Assembly: GCF_025642115.1 (NCBI RefSeq)
Contig: NZ_CP106753.1
Location: 3,721,501 to 3,785,500, forward strand
DNA: 64,000 bases
Direction of reading: 5' to 3'
DNA from: Chitiniphilus purpureus
Lineage (GTDB): Bacteria; Pseudomonadota; Gammaproteobacteria; Burkholderiales; Chitinibacteraceae
Part shown: positions 1 to 9,762 of the stretch, piece after piece
Layout of the letters: each line of letters begins with the position of its first letter
How positions within the stretch are numbered: the stretch's first letter is position 1
Program-made: the position numbers and the translations under genes
Notes under the pieces: model-generated
What the model was told of the DNA's origin: nothing
What the model saw: only the letters and a program-made list of their open reading frames with translations
Databases searched by the model: none

Positions 1-2
1 TC

Positions 3-758
3 TGGGTCAACGACGTCGAAGAGCACCGCGGCTTCCTGGTGGTGTTCGACGACATCACCGCGCTGATCTCGGCGCAGCGCGACGCGGCCTGGGGCGAGGT
101 GGCGCGCCGCCTGGCACACGAGATCAAGAACCCGCTCACCCCAATCCAGCTCGCGGCCGAACGGCTGCAGCACAAACTGGCCGACAAGCTGGACGGCCCC
201 GGCGCCGAGCTGCTCGGCCGCAACACCGAGAACATCGTCAAGCAGGTACAGGCGCTCAAGCAGATGGTCGACGCGTTCCGCGACTACGCGCGCAAACCGA
301 CCGGCAAGAAGAAGCCGCTCGACCTGCAGCAGCTGCTGGCCGACGTGCTGGTGCTGTACGAAGCCGCGCCGGTCTCGCGCATCGATACCGTGCACGCACC
401 GCTGATCGTCGAGGGTGATGCCACCCATCTGCGACAGGTCATCCATAACCTGTTGCAGAACGCTCAGGACGCACTTCACGACGGCCCGCCGCGAGCGCAA
501 CCTCTGCAAATTTGCGTACGGACCGAAAAAGCCGATAAATTGGCCCGGCTTACGGTGGAAGACAATGGTTGCGGGTTCCAGGCCGAGATCCTGGCGCGGG
601 TTTTCGAACCCTATGTGACGACCAAGCAGAAGGGCACCGGACTGGGATTGGCCATTGTCAGAAAGATCATCGAAGAGCACCGGGGCCGGATTGTGGCCGG
701 CAACCGCGAAGAAGGCGGTGCTTACGTGAGAATTGAGCTGCCGCTCATGGAGGAATGA
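3..758 (+). CDS. ntrY: NtrY-type sensor histidine kinase, C-terminal part
   Basis: This is the carboxyl end of a membrane sensor kinase; the coding frame is already open at base 3, so the sensor and membrane parts lie outside the window. Visible are the H box with the phospho-accepting histidine ([12 protein letters not shown]), the N box ([13 protein letters not shown]), the G1 box (VEDNGCGF) and the G2 box (GTGLGLAIV), so the kinase core looks intact. Its stop overlaps the start of the next gene as ATGA, which implies translational coupling with the NtrX-type regulator. NtrY kinases phosphorylate NtrX in response to nitrogen or redox status. The NtrY name rests on the NtrX partner; the true signal cannot be read here. 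Confidence 0.85.
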   Translation, partial: WVNDVEEHRGFLVVFDDITALISAQRDAAWGEVARRLAHEIKNPLTPIQLAAERLQHKLADKLDGPGAELLGRNTENIVKQVQALKQMVDAFRDYARKPTGKKKPLDLQQLLADVLVLYEAAPVSRIDTVHAPLIVEGDATHLRQVIHNLLQNAQDALHDGPPRAQPLQICVRTEKADKLARLTVEDNGCGFQAEILARVFEPYVTTKQKGTGLGLAIVRKIIEEHRGRIVAGNREEGGAYVRIELPLMEE

Positions 759-2068
759 AGTTGCATAGTCAGGATATTCTGGTCGTCGACGATGAAATCG
801 GCATCCGCGAGCTGTTGTCCGAGATCCTTCAGGACGAGGGTTACAGCGTGGCGTTGGCCGAGAACGCCGAGAAGGCGCGCACGCTGCGCAACCAGGCGCA
901 GCCACGGCTGGTGTTGCTGGACATCTGGATGCCCGATACCGATGGGGTGACGCTGCTCAAGGAATGGGCACGCAATGGCCAGCTCACCATGCCCGTGGTG
1001 ATGATGTCGGGTCACGCGACGATCGATACCGCGGTCGAAGCCACGCGCATCGGCGCACTCGACTTCCTTGAAAAGCCGATCGGCCTGCAGAAGCTGCTGG
1101 CCGCGGTGAAACGGGCGCTGGCACAGCCGGCGCAAGAGCCGCGCCCTAATGTGGCCTCGCTCACGCGGCTGGGCGAGGCCGATGCGATCAAGGAACTGGC
1201 AGTGGCGCTGGATGCCGCCGGCGCGGCGCAAGGTGCGCCCATCCTGCTGGTCGGCCCGCCCGGGGTCGGATTCGAGTTGTGCGCACGCTATCTCACCCCG
1301 CCCGGCCGCGCCTTCGTCGCGCCGCTGTCCAACGAGGATTTCGCCCTTGCGCCGCAGGAACTGGCGGCCAAGGCGGCCGGCGGCACGCTGTTCCTGCGCG
1401 ACCTTGCGTACCTGGACCGACGCGCCCAGGCCGGGCTCAAGAGCGTGCTGCCCAGGCTGGAGAAGCACAAGGTACGGCTGGTATCGGCGTCGAGCCGGCC
1501 GCTGGATGCCCTCAGCGCCAGCGTCGATCCGGAGTTGCTGAAGGCGCTCTCGCAGCTGATCGTACCGATACCGGCACTGAGTGAGCACCGGGAGGACATT
1601 CCACGCATCGCCGAGGCGCTGCTGGCCGAGGCGGTCTCGCAGAACAAGCTGACGCCACGCCGCTTCAGCGCCGCGGCGCTGCAGCTCCTGGCCCGGCAGG
1701 ATTGGCCGGGCAACCTGGACGAGCTGGCCAATGTGGTCAAGAGCCTCGCGCTGACCTGCCGCGAAGGCGAGATCGACCTGGGCCCGGTATCACGCATCCT
1801 GTCGCAGTTCTCGCCCGCCGGCAGCGTGCCACCCGCCCCGGTCGCCACCGAGAACGCCCCGCCGGGTGCCGTGGACATGGACCTGCCGCTGCGCGAAGCA
1901 CGCGACCAGTTCGAAAAGTATTACCTGGAGCGGCAGATCGAACTGTCCGGCGGCAATATGAGCCGGGTGGCCGAGCGGATCGGGCTGGAGCGCACCCACC
2001 TGTACCGCAAGCTCAAACAGCTGGGCATCTCGATGCCCAAGAAGCAGCGGCCGCCGGAAGAACACTGA
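755..2068 (+). CDS. ntrX: NtrX-like response regulator with degenerate AAA+ domain
   Basis: 437 residues: an N-terminal receiver domain (acidic pocket near residues 12-14, phospho-acceptor Asp56, Lys107), a central AAA+-like region (about 140-330) and a C-terminal Fis-type helix-turn-helix (about 385-430). The central region is unusual. The Walker A position reads GPPGVGFE, with Phe173 where the ATP-binding lysine belongs. The Walker B position reads TLFLRD instead of a DE pair. The GAFTGA loop that contacts sigma-54 is missing in a shortened segment. It therefore probably does not act as a classical ATP-driven sigma-54 activator, although receiver and DNA-binding domains look functional. Its start overlaps the ntrY stop by four bases. 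Family membership is strong; loss of ATPase activity is an inference. Confidence 0.88.
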   Translation: MKLHSQDILVVDDEIGIRELLSEILQDEGYSVALAENAEKARTLRNQAQPRLVLLDIWMPDTDGVTLLKEWARNGQLTMPVVMMSGHATIDTAVEATRIGALDFLEKPIGLQKLLAAVKRALAQPAQEPRPNVASLTRLGEADAIKELAVALDAAGAAQGAPILLVGPPGVGFELCARYLTPPGRAFVAPLSNEDFALAPQELAAKAAGGTLFLRDLAYLDRRAQAGLKSVLPRLEKHKVRLVSASSRPLDALSASVDPELLKALSQLIVPIPALSEHREDIPRIAEALLAEAVSQNKLTPRRFSAAALQLLARQDWPGNLDELANVVKSLALTCREGEIDLGPVSRILSQFSPAGSVPPAPVATENAPPGAVDMDLPLREARDQFEKYYLERQIELSGGNMSRVAERIGLERTHLYRKLKQLGISMPKKQRPPEEH

Positions 2069-2083
2069 GGACGGGGCGACACC

Positions 2084-3460
2084 GTGGCCAACATCCTGAT
2101 CCTGGGCGCCGGCCGGGTGGGCAGCTCGGTCGCCGAGCAGCTGGTGCACGAGCGCTACAGCGTGACCCTGGTCGATGAAAACCCGGCGCTGCTCAAGCCG
2201 CTGCAGGACAGGCTGGACCTGCGTGCGGTGGCAGGCAACGCCGCCAATCCGCAGGTGCTGGCCGAGGCTGGCGCCCGCGATGCCGACCTGCTGCTTGCGG
2301 TGACGCCCGGCGACGAGCTCAACCTGGTGGCCTGCAAGATCGCCCAGCAGCTGTTCAATGTACCGACCCGGATCGCACGTATCCGCAACCAGGAACTGCT
2401 CGCCTACCAGAGCCTGTTCAGCGAGGACGGGTTCGCCGTCGACCACGTGATCACCCCGGCGCAGATCGTCACCGACTATCTGCGCCGGCTGGTCGATACG
2501 CCCGAGGCGCTGCAGGTGCTGGAGTTCGCCGACGGACTGGCGCAGATGGTGGTGGTGCGGGTGGAGGCCAATGCCAGGATGGCCGGCCAGCCGGTCGCGG
2601 CGCTCGACGACCTGCTGCCCGGCATCGACCGGCGCGTGGTCGGCATCTATCGTCGCAACCGGCACGTGCGGCCCGACGGTGCCACCCGGATCGAAGTGGG
2701 CGACGAGGTGTTCGTCCTGGCGGCGACCAAGCATATGCGCGCCGTGATCCGCGTGCTGCACGGCGAGGAGCGGCGCGCCCGGCGCATCGTCATCGCCGGT
2801 GGCGGCAACGTCGGGCTGCGGCTGGCGCGCGCGCTCAAGGACGACTACCAGGTCAAGGTGATCGAGAACAACCGGGAGCGCGCCAACTGGCTTGCCGAAC
2901 AGTTGCCCGAGGTACTGGTGCTGGCCGGCGATGCCACCGACGAGACCCTGCTCGACACCGAGCAGATCGAACGTACCGACCTGTTCCTCGCGCTGACCAG
3001 CGACGACGAGGACAACATCATGTCCGGCCTGCTGGCCAAGCAGATGGGCACGCGCAAGGTGATCGCGCTGATCAACCGCTCCCGCTATGTCGGGCTGCTG
3101 CAAGGCAGCCGCATCGACGTGGCGATCTCGCCGGCGCAGGCCACCATCGGCTCGCTGCTGGCATTCGTGCGCCAGGGCGACATCGTGGCGGTGCACAGCC
3201 TGCGCCGCGGCACCGCCGAAGCAATGGAGATCGTGGCCCACGGCAGCCGCGCCACCTCGCGCGTGGTCGGGCGGCGCATCGACGAATTGCACCTGCCCGA
3301 CGGCGTCTATTTCGCCGCGGCGGTGCGCGATGGCGAAGTCATCATCCTGCATGGCGAGACCCCGATCGAATCGGAAGACCGGGTGATCGTGTTCTGCGAC
3401 AACAAACGCCGCATCCGCGAAGTGGAGCAGCTGTTCGCAGTGAAGCTGGGCTTCTTCTGA
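2084..3460 (+). CDS. trkA: Trk potassium uptake protein TrkA
   Basis: 458 residues, the normal TrkA length, beginning with GTG. It is a cytoplasmic, peripheral regulatory subunit that binds NAD(H) and gates the TrkH potassium channel. Two RCK repeats are visible. The first Rossmann motif is near residue 7 (ILGAGRVGSSVAE) and the second near residue 235 (IAGGGNVGLRLA); each is followed by a TrkA-C subdomain. The stop codon overlaps the trkH start by one base (TGATG), so the two are cotranslated. The linkage ntrYX-trkAH suggests that potassium uptake is coupled to the NtrYX regulon, as in several proteobacteria. Confidence 0.95.
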   Translation: MANILILGAGRVGSSVAEQLVHERYSVTLVDENPALLKPLQDRLDLRAVAGNAANPQVLAEAGARDADLLLAVTPGDELNLVACKIAQQLFNVPTRIARIRNQELLAYQSLFSEDGFAVDHVITPAQIVTDYLRRLVDTPEALQVLEFADGLAQMVVVRVEANARMAGQPVAALDDLLPGIDRRVVGIYRRNRHVRPDGATRIEVGDEVFVLAATKHMRAVIRVLHGEERRARRIVIAGGGNVGLRLARALKDDYQVKVIENNRERANWLAEQLPEVLVLAGDATDETLLDTEQIERTDLFLALTSDDEDNIMSGLLAKQMGTRKVIALINRSRYVGLLQGSRIDVAISPAQATIGSLLAFVRQGDIVAVHSLRRGTAEAMEIVAHGSRATSRVVGRRIDELHLPDGVYFAAAVRDGEVIILHGETPIESEDRVIVFCDNKRRIREVEQLFAVKLGFF

Positions 3461-4968
3461 TGGCGCGCGCGTACTTCGGCGAGGCGGGCGAGCTGGTGCG
3501 CTCGGTGCCGCAACGGGTGCTGCCGGCGCTGAACGTGCTGGCACGGGTGGCGGTGATCTTCTCGCTGACCCTGTTGCTGCCCATCGCCATAGCCTGGTGG
3601 GGCGACGACGCCGGGCTGCACCCGTTCCTGGAGGCGCTGGGACTGCTGCTGCCGGCCAGCCTCGGGCTGATCGTGCTGACGCGGGACTACCAGCGTGAAC
3701 TCAATCTGCGCGACGGCTTCGTGCTGGTGGTGGGCCTGTGGACCGTGCTGCCTGCCGCCGCCGCGCTGCCCCTGCTGCTGCACGACCCGGCGATGGGCAT
3801 CGCCTACGCCTACTTCGAAGCCAGCTCGGCGTTGACCACCAATGGCGCCACCGCCATGGCCGGGCTCGATCAGCTGCCGCCGTCGATCAACCTGTGGCGG
3901 CACCTGCTCAATTGGCAGGGCGGAATGGGCATCCTGGTGCTGGCGGTGGCGATCCTGCCGATGCTGGGCGTGGGGGGCATGCAGCTCTACAAGGCCGAGA
4001 CGCCCGGCCCGATCAAGGACGCCAAACTCACACCGCGCATCCGCGAGACCGCGCGCAATCTGTGGCTGATCTACGCCGGGCTGACCGTCGCATGTGCGCT
4101 GCTGCTCAAGTACCTGGGCGGCATGGACTGGTTCGACGCGGTGTGCCACGCCTTCGCCACCCTGAGCCTTGGCGGTTTCTCCACCCGCGATGCCGGCATC
4201 GGCCATTATGACTCGCCGGTGATCGAAATCATCCTGATCGTGTTCATGCTGCTGGCGGCGATCAATTTCGCCACCCATTACCTGGCGCTGAGCAGCCGGC
4301 GCCTGCCGGCCTACTGGCGCGATTCGGAATGCAAAGCGATGTTGTGCCTGATCCTTGCAGGCACGCTGCTGCTGGCCGGCGTGCTGGTGTGGCGCGGCAC
4401 CTACGCCGGCTATGACACCGCGCTGCGGCACGTAGCATTCAACCTGGTCTCGCTTGCCACCACCAGCGGCTTTGCCAGCACCGACTACGGCCAATGGCCG
4501 CTGGTGGTGCCCCTGGCGATGCTGTTCCTGTCCTGCTTCACCGCCTGCGCCGGCTCCACCGGCGGCGGCATCAAGATGTTGCGCACCATCGTGCTGGTAC
4601 GCGAAGCGGGTCGCCAGTTCGTCACGCTGCTGCATCCCAACGCGGTGCGTCCGCTGCGGGTGAACGGCAACGCCCTGCCCGGCCAGGTGCTGTTCGCGGT
4701 GCTGGGCTTTATCTTCCTGTACTTCATGAGCGCGGCCTGCCTGACCTTTGCCATGCTGTTGACCGGCCTTGATCTGCTGTCCAGCCTGACCGCCGTGATC
4801 GCCTGCCTGAACAACGCCGGCCCCGGGCTGGGCGTGGTCGGCCCGGCCGCCAACTACGGCGTGCTCAGCGAAACGCAGATCTGGATCTGCACCTTCGCCA
4901 TGCTGCTGGGCCGGCTGGAGATCGTCTCGGTGCTGGTGCTGTTCACGCCGGCATTCTGGCGCAGCTGA
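3460..4968 (+). CDS. trkH: Trk potassium uptake protein TrkH
   Basis: 502-residue integral membrane protein forming the potassium-translocating subunit of the Trk system. Many hydrophobic helices are visible. Selectivity-loop-like segments include SSALTTNGAT (about residue 123), a segment around LSLGGFSTRD (about 238), the GFASTDYG region and ACAGSTGGGIKM (about 362-373). The start overlaps the trkA stop, giving a tightly coupled trkA-trkH unit. Length and motif layout match the TrkH/KtrB superfamily. Potassium uptake driven by the proton gradient and gated by TrkA is known from the family. Confidence 0.95.
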   Translation: MARAYFGEAGELVRSVPQRVLPALNVLARVAVIFSLTLLLPIAIAWWGDDAGLHPFLEALGLLLPASLGLIVLTRDYQRELNLRDGFVLVVGLWTVLPAAAALPLLLHDPAMGIAYAYFEASSALTTNGATAMAGLDQLPPSINLWRHLLNWQGGMGILVLAVAILPMLGVGGMQLYKAETPGPIKDAKLTPRIRETARNLWLIYAGLTVACALLLKYLGGMDWFDAVCHAFATLSLGGFSTRDAGIGHYDSPVIEIILIVFMLLAAINFATHYLALSSRRLPAYWRDSECKAMLCLILAGTLLLAGVLVWRGTYAGYDTALRHVAFNLVSLATTSGFASTDYGQWPLVVPLAMLFLSCFTACAGSTGGGIKMLRTIVLVREAGRQFVTLLHPNAVRPLRVNGNALPGQVLFAVLGFIFLYFMSAACLTFAMLLTGLDLLSSLTAVIACLNNAGPGLGVVGPAANYGVLSETQIWICTFAMLLGRLEIVSVLVLFTPAFWRS

Positions 4969-4989
4969 CGCCAGGCCCCCTCGCGCGCC

Positions 4990-5619
4990 ATGGAAGTCTT
5001 CTTCACCGGCCTGCTGCTTTCGCTGTCGCTCTGCCTGGACCTGGGCATCGTCAACGTGGCGCTGATCGACGCCAGCCTGAAATACGGTGCGCGTCCGGCA
5101 TTGTGGCTGGGCCTTGGCTCCTGCTTCGGTGACCTGGTCTACGCCGTGCTGTCACTGGCCGGCATGCACGCGCTGCTGCGGTTCGAAGCGATGCAATGGG
5201 CCACCTGGCTGGGTGGCGGCACGGTCATGCTGTGGCTGGCATTCCGGATGGCCCGCGAAGCATGGCGCGATGCACGCGCCGCACCGGTTGGGCACCCGCC
5301 GCTCCCGGCGTCGCACCATCTGTTCCGGCGGGGCGTCACGCTGGCGCTGGCCTCGCCGTCGGCCATCCTGTGGTTTGCCGCTGTCGGCGGCAGCCTGATT
5401 GCGCGGGCCACCGATGGCAGCGCCGCCTCGGCAGCGCGGCTGCTGGCCGGCTTCCTTGCCGGCGGGCTGGGCTGGTCGGTCTGCATCACCCTCAGTGCCA
5501 GCCGTGGCGGCAAGCTGCTGGGCCCCCGCTTCATCCAGGGTTGCCATGGCCTGTCGGCGCTGCTGTACCTGTATTTCGCTGCGCTGGTGCTGAGCAACGG
5601 CGCACGCAACCTGTTGTGA
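4990..5619 (+). CDS. LysE-family exporter
   Basis: 209-residue inner-membrane protein with about six hydrophobic segments and the N-terminal pattern typical of LysE/RhtB exporters (LDLGIVNVALIDASLKYG, then GLGSCFGDLVYAVLS). Family members export amino acids or related small molecules; the substrate cannot be predicted. It follows trkH by 21 bases on the same strand and may be read with it. The segment around residues 115-130 (TLALASPSAILWF) corresponds to the conserved proline-containing helix of the family. Confidence 0.8.
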   Translation: MEVFFTGLLLSLSLCLDLGIVNVALIDASLKYGARPALWLGLGSCFGDLVYAVLSLAGMHALLRFEAMQWATWLGGGTVMLWLAFRMAREAWRDARAAPVGHPPLPASHHLFRRGVTLALASPSAILWFAAVGGSLIARATDGSAASAARLLAGFLAGGLGWSVCITLSASRGGKLLGPRFIQGCHGLSALLYLYFAALVLSNGARNLL

Positions 5620-5671
5620 CGCGGGCCGCCGCGCCAGCCGTGCCCGATCGGCAATGGCGTGCGCGCCATGA

Positions 5672-6136
5672 TCAGTAGGCAGTGCCCAGCACGACGGGGC
5701 GGCGCAGGTGCAGACGCTGCCGGCCTGCAGTCAATGCCACCTCCAGTGTCAGCCGATCGCCCGGCGACAGATACGGTGCCGGGCAGCCACGCGCCACGCC
5801 ACGCAGTACCGGCGGTGGGCCGGCTTCGACACGGGTCTCCCCGGCCGACACCGGCTGCCGCCACCGCGAGCGGCCGGGTTGATGCAGGGTGACGGTATGC
5901 GGGACCAGCAGGGCCGGCAGTCGGCCGCCGCGGGCCTGCACCGAAAAGACCACGATCAGCGAACGGCACTGGCGCTTCTGGCCTGGCTCAGACACCGTGG
6001 GCATCCGGTTCAGATAGACGGTGGCATCCAGCTGCAGCGTATCCGCACCCGGCACCGCGGCGAGGCCGGGCGACGCGAGCAGGCCGGCCAGCACGCCGAG
6101 CACGACAGTGGCACGGCGCGCGTCGCCGCGCTTCAC
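5672..6136 (-). CDS. Hypothetical secreted protein
   Basis: 154 residues with a likely signal peptide: MKRGDARR, a hydrophobic core, then an alanine-rich cleavage region near residue 27. I recognise no family. The mature part is rich in proline, arginine and valine, which would fit a small beta-rich periplasmic protein, and contains two cysteines. Its start overlaps the stop of the upstream diguanylate cyclase gene by four bases (ATGA), so the two are probably cotranslated. That makes a role near the cyclase possible but unproven. Confidence 0.55.
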   Translation of the reverse strand: MKRGDARRATVVLGVLAGLLASPGLAAVPGADTLQLDATVYLNRMPTVSEPGQKRQCRSLIVVFSVQARGGRLPALLVPHTVTLHQPGRSRWRQPVSAGETRVEAGPPPVLRGVARGCPAPYLSPGDRLTLEVALTAGRQRLHLRRPVVLGTAY

Positions 6137-7107
6137 TCGGCGATCTCGACCCGTCCGCGGCCGGTGTGCTTGGCACGGTACAGCGCCTCGTCGGCGCGCA
6201 GCACCAGCGCACGGCCGTTCTCGTCCGGATTGAGCTTGGCAATGCCGGTGGAAAAGCTGATCTCCACGCGCTGGTTGTGATGCATGAAGGCACTCTTGCT
6301 CGCCACCAGCCGCATCCGGTCGACCATGAAGCTCGCGCCCGGCAGATCGGTCTCGGGCAGCAGCACCAGGAACTCCTCGCCGCCGTAGCGGATCAAGAGG
6401 TCCGTTTCACGCAGCACGGCACGGGCAAGGTTGGCCACGTGCACCAGCACCTGATCGCCGACCAGATGGCCGAAGCGATCGTTGATCTGCTTGAAGTCGT
6501 CCAGGTCGAACAACACCGCGCACAGCTTGCCGTCCGAACGATGCGCCCGCTTGACCTCGCGCGACAGCAGATGGTCCAGCCCCTGGCGGTTGAGTGTGCC
6601 GGTGAGCGGGTCCTGCTCCATCATCTTGCGGTTGAAGGCGAGGTCTTCCTCGATATGCTTGACCGATTCGCGGATGGCGCTGATGTCCTCGTGCGAGGAC
6701 GAGACCGAGGCATGCAGGTTGTGGGTGGAGCTGATGATGTCCTCAAGCAGCGCCTCCACGTCCTTGTGCATTTCCTCTTCGTTCAGGAGCCGCGTCAGGC
6801 GCGCATGGCGCACGTGCTGCAGCTGTCCCAGGCTCGCGGCCATGTTCTCGCCGCTTTCGTGCAGCGATTCCAGGAGCTGCACCGTGGTGTCATTCACCTC
6901 GGCCAGGGCATCGTCGAGCTTGCACAGCACCTGCCAGGCGTGCTGGAGTTCGTCGTTGGTCTTGGTACCGGGCGACTTGACCGTGACGATCGCGTTGTAG
7001 AATTGCGCGTAGTTCTCCGGGGTGGGCGGCAGTCCACGTTCGGCCAGGCGCTTGAGCGCGATACGCGCAATCTCTACTGGATTGACCGACGGCGTAGGAG
7101 ACGTCAT
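6133..7107 (-). CDS. Diguanylate cyclase (GGDEF domain)
   Basis: About 324 residues from the ATG at 7107. The N-terminal half is helical and lacks membrane segments, so the enzyme is probably cytoplasmic. The C-terminal GGDEF domain begins near residue 165 (DPLTGTLNRQGLD) and carries the active-site motif GGEEF. RETD lies five residues ahead of that motif, the RxxD inhibitory site for product feedback. It should make cyclic di-GMP from two GTP. A longer in-frame start at 7332 exists but would add an unrelated extension running into the divergent mpl gene. It overlaps the small secreted-protein gene downstream. Confidence 0.88.
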   Translation of the reverse strand: MTSPTPSVNPVEIARIALKRLAERGLPPTPENYAQFYNAIVTVKSPGTKTNDELQHAWQVLCKLDDALAEVNDTTVQLLESLHESGENMAASLGQLQHVRHARLTRLLNEEEMHKDVEALLEDIISSTHNLHASVSSSHEDISAIRESVKHIEEDLAFNRKMMEQDPLTGTLNRQGLDHLLSREVKRAHRSDGKLCAVLFDLDDFKQINDRFGHLVGDQVLVHVANLARAVLRETDLLIRYGGEEFLVLLPETDLPGASFMVDRMRLVASKSAFMHHNQRVEISFSTGIAKLNPDENGRALVLRADEALYRAKHTGRGRVEIAE

Positions 7108-7234
7108 GGGCAAGATCTGTGTTGTTATGTTGAACTGCGGCTTGAACCCGTTGATTCTACGCAAACCCCGTTTCACACGCCACGCCGTTGATTGACCCGC
7201 ACCCTTATCCCTCCGCAACCACAGACCAGTCTTT

Positions 7235-8614
7235 ATGCATATCCATATCCTCGGTATCTGCGGCACCTTCATGGGCGGCATCGCTGCGCTGGCGCGCGCG
7301 AGCGGCCATACCGTCACCGGCTGTGACGCCAACGTCTACCCGCCGATGTCCGACCAGCTCCAGGCACTGGGCATCACGCTGATCGAGGGCTGGGACCCGG
7401 AACAGCTGAAGCTGGACGCCGACCTCTATGTGGTCGGCAACGTGATGAAGCGCGGCAATCCGCTGATGGAGGCGATCCTCGATCGCGGATTGCCCTACAC
7501 CTCGGGGCCGCAATGGCTGGGCGAGCATGTGCTGCACGGCAAATGGGTGCTCGCGGTGGCCGGCACGCACGGCAAGACGACCACGACCTCGATGCTGGCC
7601 TGGATACTTGAATATGCCGGCCTCGCACCGGGCTTCCTGGTCGGCGGCATTCCGGAGAACTTCGGCGTCAGCGCGCGCCTGCCGGGGCCGCCGTCCCAGG
7701 ACCCACACAGCGTCTCGCCGTTCTTTGTCATCGAAGCGGACGAATACGACACGGCCTTCTTCGACAAGCGCAGCAAGTTCGTGCATTACCGGCCGCGCAC
7801 CGCCATTCTCAACAACCTCGAATTCGACCATGCCGACATCTTCGCCGACCTCACGGCGATCGAGACCCAGTTCCATCATCTGGTACGCACCGTACCGGGC
7901 AATGGCCGGCTGATCGTCAACGGCGGCGAGGCCAGCCTCGGACGCGTGCTGGCGCGCGGCTGCTGGAGCGACGTGGAATCCTTCGGTGTGGCCGAGGGCT
8001 GGCAGATCGGCACGCGCCACGACGACGGCTTCGACGTGCTGTTCGGGGGCGAGCCGCAGGGCCGGCTGCGCTGGGCATTGCTGGGCGAGCACAACGCACT
8101 CAACGCGCTTGCCGCCATCGCCGCGGCACGCCATGCCGGCGTCGCGCCTGTACAGGCCATCGAGGCACTCTCCCGCTTCGCCAACGTCAAGCGCCGGATG
8201 GAGGTCAAGGGCGTGGCGGCGGGGGTGACCGTGTACGACGATTTCGCCCACCATCCCACCGCGATCGCCACCACGCTGGCCGGTCTGCGCCGCAAGGTGG
8301 GGCAGGCGCGCATCCTTGCGGTGCTCGAACCGCGCTCCAATACCATGAAGCTGGGCACGATGAAGGAGGCGTTGCCCGGCGCACTGGCCGCGGCCGATCT
8401 GGTGTTCTGCTACGGCAACAACTTGGGGTGGCAGCCGGCCGAGGCGCTGGCGCCACTGGGAGCGCGCGCCCGCAGCTTCGATGATCTGCAGGCGCTGGTG
8501 CACGCGGTCACCACCGCCGCCCGCCCGGGCGATCACGTGCTGGTGATGAGCAACGGCGGCTTCGGCGGCGTGCACGGCATGCTGCTGACGCAGTTGGCAC
8601 ACGAGGGCGCATAG
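7235..8614 (+). CDS. mpl: UDP-N-acetylmuramate:tripeptide ligase Mpl
   Basis: 459 residues, the usual length of Mpl. This cytoplasmic enzyme of peptidoglycan recycling joins the recovered L-Ala-D-Glu-meso-diaminopimelate tripeptide to UDP-MurNAc using ATP. The N-terminal nucleotide-sugar domain starts with HIHILGICGTFMGG. The Mur-ligase ATP loop is AGTHGKTTTTSM (about residue 108), followed by central conserved segments such as EADEYDTAFFD and HNALNALAA, and a C-terminal domain with DDFAHHPTAI. The ICGTFMGG signature separates Mpl from MurC. It is divergent from the diguanylate cyclase, with a short shared promoter region. Confidence 0.95.
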   Translation: MHIHILGICGTFMGGIAALARASGHTVTGCDANVYPPMSDQLQALGITLIEGWDPEQLKLDADLYVVGNVMKRGNPLMEAILDRGLPYTSGPQWLGEHVLHGKWVLAVAGTHGKTTTTSMLAWILEYAGLAPGFLVGGIPENFGVSARLPGPPSQDPHSVSPFFVIEADEYDTAFFDKRSKFVHYRPRTAILNNLEFDHADIFADLTAIETQFHHLVRTVPGNGRLIVNGGEASLGRVLARGCWSDVESFGVAEGWQIGTRHDDGFDVLFGGEPQGRLRWALLGEHNALNALAAIAAARHAGVAPVQAIEALSRFANVKRRMEVKGVAAGVTVYDDFAHHPTAIATTLAGLRRKVGQARILAVLEPRSNTMKLGTMKEALPGALAAADLVFCYGNNLGWQPAEALAPLGARARSFDDLQALVHAVTTAARPGDHVLVMSNGGFGGVHGMLLTQLAHEGA

Positions 8615-8645
8615 CAGCGCTGCCGGAAGCCGGCATCACATGGAC

Positions 8646-8667
8646 GGCGGCGCACAGCAGCGCCGCC
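8646..8667 (+). terminator. Hairpin terminator after mpl
   Basis: GGCGGCGC and GCGCCGCC form a perfect 8-bp stem around the loop ACAGCA, followed by TTTA. It lies 31 bases past the mpl stop, in the gap before the convergent DUF421 gene. Confidence 0.6.
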
Positions 8668-8713
8668 TTTACATGCCGGTGGCAAAGATTACATGGCGCG
8701 CCGCGCGGGGCCG

Positions 8714-9196
8714 TCAGCCCTCCTTGCGGATCACGGTCACCATGCCATTGGGCTCCATGAAGGCGGACTTGACCTGGGCCACGTCGTCCACCCCCTGTTC
8801 GCGCAGCTTGCTCATCAGCTCCTCCCGGGTGATGAACTCGCGGCGCAGTGCCCGGTACAGGATGTGGCCGTTGCGGACCAATGGCAGCGGCGGCGGTTGC
8901 AGGATGCGCTGCATGCGGGGAAAGCGGAAGCTCAGCCAGTCGAGCAATACGTTCCAGAACACCAGCGTGCTGACCAGCACACAGCCTTCCAGCAGCGATT
9001 TGACATCGCCCGCCATCGGCTGCTGGATCGCTTCGGAGATGATCACCACCAGCAGGACATCCGAGATACTGACCGAACCCGTATCACGTCTGAGGATCAG
9101 CCTGAAGATCAGGAACAGGAACCAGAAGATGAAGCTGCCGCGCAGCACCGTCTCCCAGAGCGGCTGGTTCAATTCCCAAAACAGATCCCACGACAT
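8714..9196 (-). CDS. DUF421 (YetF-like) membrane protein
   Basis: About 160 residues from the ATG at 9196. The N-terminus holds an aromatic segment and three hydrophobic helices. After them comes a soluble DUF421-type domain with the arrangement seen in YetF/YcaP proteins: PLVRNGHILYRALRREFITR, then EELMSKLREQG and a final VTVIRKEG. The biochemical function of the family is not well established. A longer in-frame reading up to 9334 lacks hydrophobic or family character and is not used. It ends convergently with mpl across a terminator hairpin. Confidence 0.75.
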   Translation of the reverse strand: MSWDLFWELNQPLWETVLRGSFIFWFLFLIFRLILRRDTGSVSISDVLLVVIISEAIQQPMAGDVKSLLEGCVLVSTLVFWNVLLDWLSFRFPRMQRILQPPPLPLVRNGHILYRALRREFITREELMSKLREQGVDDVAQVKSAFMEPNGMVTVIRKEG

Positions 9197-9384
9197 CCGC
9201 TTCTCCGCGCAACGTGATGCCGCTGGCGCAGCAAGTTGCGTACCCGAAGCACATGGCGCCATGCTGCCATGGTGCCTGGCGATGTTGCATGACATCGCCC
9301 CAGGGCGACCCGGGCAACCGTGCGGTGCAGTCATGGTTGGTAAGACCGCAGGCGGCGGGTGACGCCACGCGGCGTCGGTGCGCG

Positions 9385-9732
9385 CTACTCGGGCAGATCG
9401 CCACCACGCGGCGGGCGGGTGCGCGATTCGAGCTTGCCCAGGCCGCTTTCGAGCTGCCGCCGCAGCTTGTCGATCGCGCCGTCCAGCGCCAGTCCGAGGT
9501 CGCCGGCCTGGTGCACCGCAGCCTGCGGCGCCAGCCCGGCCAGCCGCGCTTCGAGCGTGCAGCGGATATCGTCCGCGCCACCCTTGGCCCCGTTGTCGTC
9601 GCTGAAGTGCGCATCGATCCGGGTCAATTGCCCGTCAAAGCGCGCGAATGCCTCGCGCAATGTGCTTTCCACATCGGCAGCCAGCCGCTCGTTGCCATTG
9701 ATGTGATGATCGGTCCTGACCTGAATCTGCAT
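9385..9732 (-). CDS. HPF/RaiA-family ribosome-associated protein
   Basis: 115 residues resembling short hibernation-promoting / sigma-54 modulation proteins (S30AE fold): an N-terminal strand MQIQVRTDHHI, helix-forming residues, the RIDAHFSDDNG loop, a CTLEARL strand and a second helix (AIDKLRRQLESGLGKL). Such proteins bind the 30S subunit in stationary phase or stress. It stands alone, not beside rpoN as many hpf genes do, so it may be a second paralogue with a stress role. It lacks the long C-terminal dimerisation domain. Confidence 0.7.
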   Translation of the reverse strand: MQIQVRTDHHINGNERLAADVESTLREAFARFDGQLTRIDAHFSDDNGAKGGADDIRCTLEARLAGLAPQAAVHQAGDLGLALDGAIDKLRRQLESGLGKLESRTRPPRGGDLPE

Positions 9733-9762
9733 ACTTGGCTCCTGGTAGCGGAACGAAAACGC

